From contig DAOLDB010000007.1 of NCBI GenBank assembly GCA_035327565.1, positions 38,262-102,261 of the forward strand: a stretch of DNA of 64,000 nucleotides, in the 5' to 3' direction. Shown in pieces: positions 64,000 to 64,000 of this stretch (positions are counted from its first letter, which is position 1; each line of letters opens with the position of its first letter). The position numbers and the translations under genes were made by a program. Source of the stretch: JABDLO01 sp035327565 (GTDB lineage: Bacteria > Bacteroidota > Bacteroidia > Chitinophagales > Saprospiraceae). Below the pieces are notes generated by a model, which searched no databases, was not told where the DNA came from, and saw nothing but the letters and a program-made list of their open reading frames with translations.

Positions 64000-64000
64000 A

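Overview
The window is AT-rich, densely coding DNA that looks like the chromosome of a member of the Bacteroidota. The grounds are protein families typical of the phylum (choice-of-anchor-B/LVIVD protein, paired beta-helix/diheme cytochrome proteins, cyclase-FlgO-TPR proteins, Bacteroidota-type TIR domains), weak ribosome binding sites, several TTG/GTG starts, and rare TAnnTTTG-like promoter elements. A free-living Saprospiria-like heterotroph would fit, but the assignment below phylum is inference. No rRNA, tRNA, CRISPR array, insertion sequence or prophage was found.

Layout. (1) 1-18702 is a surface-polysaccharide locus on the + strand: a partial deacetylase-like protein, GT4, CapA-like, PaaK/CapK-like and ATP-grasp proteins, a beta-helix lipoprotein, two paralogous PglC-type initiating sugar transferases, UDP-GlcNAc 2-epimerase, two DegT-family aminotransferases (one WecE-like), a FlaA1/CapD-type dehydratase, a DUF218 protein, a sugar N-formyltransferase, a WecF-like Fuc4NAc transferase and a WzxC-type flippase. 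It ends at a long perfect hairpin (18746-18784). The order formyltransferase-WecE-WecF suggests an N-formylated 4-amino-4,6-dideoxygalactose.

(2) 18999-37123 is accessory and signalling. It holds an ABM-like small protein, a YeaD mutarotase, a cyclase-FlgO-TPR protein, a subtilisin-like lipoprotein and an APC transporter. These are followed by the most interesting block, a tight four-gene operon (26100-37123): an adenylate-cyclase-type domain fused to three TIR/TIR-like domains, two tandem membrane-anchored nSTAND1 NTPases, and a seven-helix membrane protein. It resembles bacterial conflict (anti-phage) or envelope-stress signalling systems, but is not a standard Pycsar or CBASS layout.

(3) 37302-50018 is mostly housekeeping: a methyltransferase, RNase HII, a LVIVD protein, a glucosaminidase, PdxA, RsmA, YqeY, a MazG-like protein, DTD, heme A synthase, an alpha/beta hydrolase, and the beta-helix plus diheme cytochrome pair.

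(4) 50019-50564 contains a perfect parS (ParB-binding) palindrome and a previously uncalled 35-residue minus-strand membrane protein followed by its own terminator. The parS site suggests the region lies in the origin-proximal part of the chromosome.

(5) 50565-64000 holds a hypothetical protein, a sugar-metabolism group (sugar isomerase, two Gfo/Idh/MocA oxidoreductases, MFS transporter), a steroid-reductase-like membrane protein, a DUF885 lipoprotein, a methyltransferase, an alpha/beta hydrolase, a VOC protein, an S9 peptidase, and a DUF4153-like membrane protein cut by the window end.
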